A stretch of 64,000 nucleotides of DNA, taken from Epiperipatus broadwayi. Taxonomy: Eukaryota > Onychophora > Udeonychophora > Euonychophora > Peripatidae. Below the pieces are notes generated by a model. It saw nothing but the letters and a program-made list of their open reading frames with translations, made no database searches and had not been told where the DNA came from. This document shows, one piece after another, positions 61,562 through 64,000 of the stretch. Location: the NCBI GenBank assembly GCA_028023455.1, contig JAQFVV010006215.1, forward strand, positions 2,554,580-2,618,579, in the 5' to 3' direction. Every line of letters begins with the position of its first letter. Within the stretch, counting starts at the first letter, position 1. The position numbers and the translations under genes were made by a program.

Positions 61562-61798
61562 AATAACTGAAACACAGGCTTGTTATATACCTGTGGCTAT
61601 CTATATGTAATATAGGGTATATGAGCACAGACTTTCACACCACCCACCTCTCTCCACTCTATCTAATAACACTGATACACCTAAACACATATATGCTGAA
61701 AAGATCTTTTCAGCATATATGTGTTTAGGTGTATCAGTGTTATTAGATAGAGTGGAGAGAGGTGGGTGGTGTGAAAGTCTGTGCTCATATACCCTATA
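61562..61798 (-). mobile_element. Palindromic retroposon, relative of 55890-56568
   Basis: It is flanked by an exact 15-bp duplication, TTAAATTTATAATAG (61547-61561 and 61799-61813). The left end is the family tail in reverse (AATAACTGAAACACAGGCTT). From 61609 to 61800 the DNA is a perfect palindrome with 96-bp arms centred on AGATCT (61702-61707), without a single mismatch. The arms correspond to the part of the larger element just 3' of its hammerhead, so this is a 5'-truncated copy joined to an inverted copy of itself. Identical arms and target repeats indicate a young insertion or arm-to-arm gene conversion. Confidence 0.9.
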
Positions 61799-61813
61799 TT
61801 AAATTTATAATAG

Positions 61814-64000
61814 CTAAATTACAGTGATACTGTAATGTTACAATATATATATCTTAAAAAGAAAACCTATACCGGTTCTAAAAGCATTTGTTGAAAATAA
61901 ATATTATTTTGAATATATTTGGGAATGATATAAATATGATTAATATAATAATCTGAGATTATTCATTAAAAAAATCTATAGTATATGTTTATGTATTTGA
62001 TGTTGTAGATATATACAACAATTGGTAATGATTGCCTATTAGAATAATCAAAACATCTTGAAATTTGAAAAAAAAATCAAATGCATAAAAGAAGGAAAAT
62101 AGGAAGGTGTTTAATTTATGTAATGCTTATTTAAAGTCCCCCCCCCCCATGTTTTTCTTTTTAAAATATTAATCTTATTTCATTAAGTGAATGATTGAAA
62201 TTCTAGGAAATAAATTTTGAGTTTGTATTTTATTTGCTTCTGTAATATTATTATCAATATATCTATATAAATAAAATAAGAATGTTTTATGTCTGTATGA
62301 ATTATAATATTTTAATTATTTCAATTAGAATTAAATGAGATAATCACTATTTAAAATTTTTTTAATAGGGCTATACAATATTATAACTCTAAATTAAACA
62401 TTTCAGTTTTTAGGAAGTTATCAAAGACCATTAAAGATTGTATATAATTAAAAGTTTTTCAAATAGTTATAATTAAGATTAGATGTGTTAAGTTTGTTTA
62501 AATATCATTACTTTTTTTTTTTTAATGTCACAGAACTTTAAAGCATTATTTTAACAATTCAACAAACCATTTGTGTGTTTATGATCCAGGATTAATAATG
62601 AACTATTTGTATCTAAACTTCTTACCAGAAAACCATTTCACTATCTCAATTTATGAATTCAGTTTCTTAGCTTGAGCTTTTTCAATACTTTTCATCATTA
62701 ATCAGTATTCAATTGTAAAATTTAAAAAAATGGGATTATGTATGTGTCCTATTGAAGCATATATTTTTGCCCCTTGGAAATAAATTTTATACCAATCATT
62801 GAATATTGTAATAGTTTGTTGCATTTTCATCAATTTTTTTTTCATGAATTAAAATCTATTTTTATTGTGATTATAGGATATTGTTTTTTGGGGCGATGTT
62901 TTGAATATATTCTGGATATTTCTAACAAATAGATTTTCTGCATTCATTTTTAAGAACATTATTTTCAACAAGAATCGTGCAGATGAAACAGTACTGAGTT
63001 TCAATTTAATGGTCAATTTGCAGAAAGATAAAGGCATTGAAATTATAATAAGGAGATGGTGGAAGCAAAAATAAGAAAATTTTGGAAAACTGTTCATACA
63101 TGATTTTTTATTATATATTTATTATAGAATTAAAAAGTTGTAATGATTGACTTTTTTTTTTAAAAGTATAGAAGACCAATTAATGATGAAGTCTGCCAAT
63201 AGATCTGCTTATTATGCATTATCAGGAAATCCTATATTTCATTAGCAAGAATATATGCATATAATGACTTATTTACAATATGTTAATCTAAATAGGCAAC
63301 ATATATGAAATCTAATTTAGATTGTGTCTGAATTGTGTGTTAAACAGATAACAGTAGTGCTACCACCATAAATACTTAAAATTTTTAATTCATATTCCAT
63401 ATCTTTGATCTTTACAGATTTATATTTTTGTTGTAGTAAATTAGCAATATTATGTATTTCTATACATTTTCTTATTATGTTAATGCTTACTAATAATAAA
63501 ATCAAAGCAGACTATTAAAAAATGTAATCGATATATTTGTCATATTTTTTATAACTATATTAATGAAAACAAGAGAATGAAATCACACAAAAGATGTTAA
63601 CATTTATTTATATTTATTGAATCCTGTGTCTTAATTAGTAAATATGGTATGTGTTAGTTAAAGAAAAACTGTTTTTAAGGCAAATTAAATTAAAACCGTG
63701 AACTGATTTTTTAATTGCATATTGATGTATTTTTTAAAATTAATTATTTCTTGATAAATTTAGTTTGATATTTGACCATTTAATATTTAAAATATATATC
63801 TAATGCTTAGCAAAAAACAAAATGCAGTTTATTAAATTCATTAGTATTTTAGTTTGTTGTCTTTTATTATCTTATATGAAAATTTCTATATATCCGATAT
63901 TGTGGGTGCTATTCTAATGTCACAACTATCGCAAAAAATGTTGATTCTGGCGAGAGAAAGTGCGCTTTTTCAATTACATAAATTGATATATCTCTTAACT
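61814..64000. other. AT-rich DNA without a recognised feature
   Basis: Includes a C run at about 62139-62148 and chance open frames; no gene recognised up to the window end. Confidence 0.4.

Noticed and set aside
23559-64000. Search for the CXC-domain exons of LIN54 on the + strand
   Set aside because: No CxCxxxxCxxxxCxC-type coding block was found by eye; absence is not proof, since small exons in AT-rich DNA are easy to miss.
1-64000. CRISPR arrays, bacterial operons, rRNA genes
   Set aside because: No regularly spaced repeats, no dense coding and no rRNA-like conserved segments; the sequence is eukaryotic.

Overview
This is an A+T-rich (about three quarters A/T by eye), gene-poor stretch of an animal nuclear genome. 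The repeats (LINEs with endonuclease and reverse transcriptase, a Penelope-like element with a GIY-YIG domain, hAT and Tigger-like DNA transposons, tRNA-derived retroposons) and the one host exon with canonical splice sites point to an invertebrate metazoan. An arthropod is plausible, but the window alone does not fix the taxon.

Host gene: a single 977-bp internal exon (22576-23552, + strand) resembles the Ser/Thr/Pro-rich part of LIN54, the DNA-binding subunit of the MuvB/DREAM cell-cycle repressor complex. No other exon of the gene could be recognised, so most of the window is probably its introns and flanks.

Layout. 1-2600: a LINE with an SGNH-type domain and an AP endonuclease, split by an inverted RTE-type fragment. 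2580-11200: a dispersed repeat pair, a diverged tandem duplication and a terminal-inverted-repeat transposon (6825-7857). 11893-13075: a decayed LINE reverse transcriptase. 13076-21016: mostly featureless AT-rich DNA. 21017-21923: a hAT element with exact 8-bp target duplications, just upstream of the LIN54 exon. 24605-25881: a 5'-truncated Penelope-like element. 25962-30930: two hairpin-type insertions, a tRNA-derived retroposon, a decayed LINE and a Tigger-like element. 35014-36130, 40540-41330 and 41640-42990: three further LINE relics. 48627-51730: a second Tigger-like copy split by a 1.75-kb LTR-like insertion, whose empty site is preserved in the first copy. 51925-53670: a long foldback element. 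54230-55221: a TTAA-flanked MITE holding a nested hAT. 55890-56568 and 61562-61798: two members of a hairpin retroposon family. 58340-58890: a LINE C-terminal fragment.

The most notable object is the 55890-56568 element. It is a head-to-head inverted retroposon with 11-bp target duplications, and its minus-strand arm carries what looks like a complete type I hammerhead ribozyme (55963-56023). A shorter relative at 61562-61798 is a perfect 192-bp palindrome inside 15-bp target duplications. Two unrelated-sequence insertions (25962-26750 and 28659-29633) share the same plan of inverted copies inside 13-17-bp target duplications. Together they suggest target-primed, possibly Penelope-driven, mobilisation of hairpin RNAs or cDNAs.
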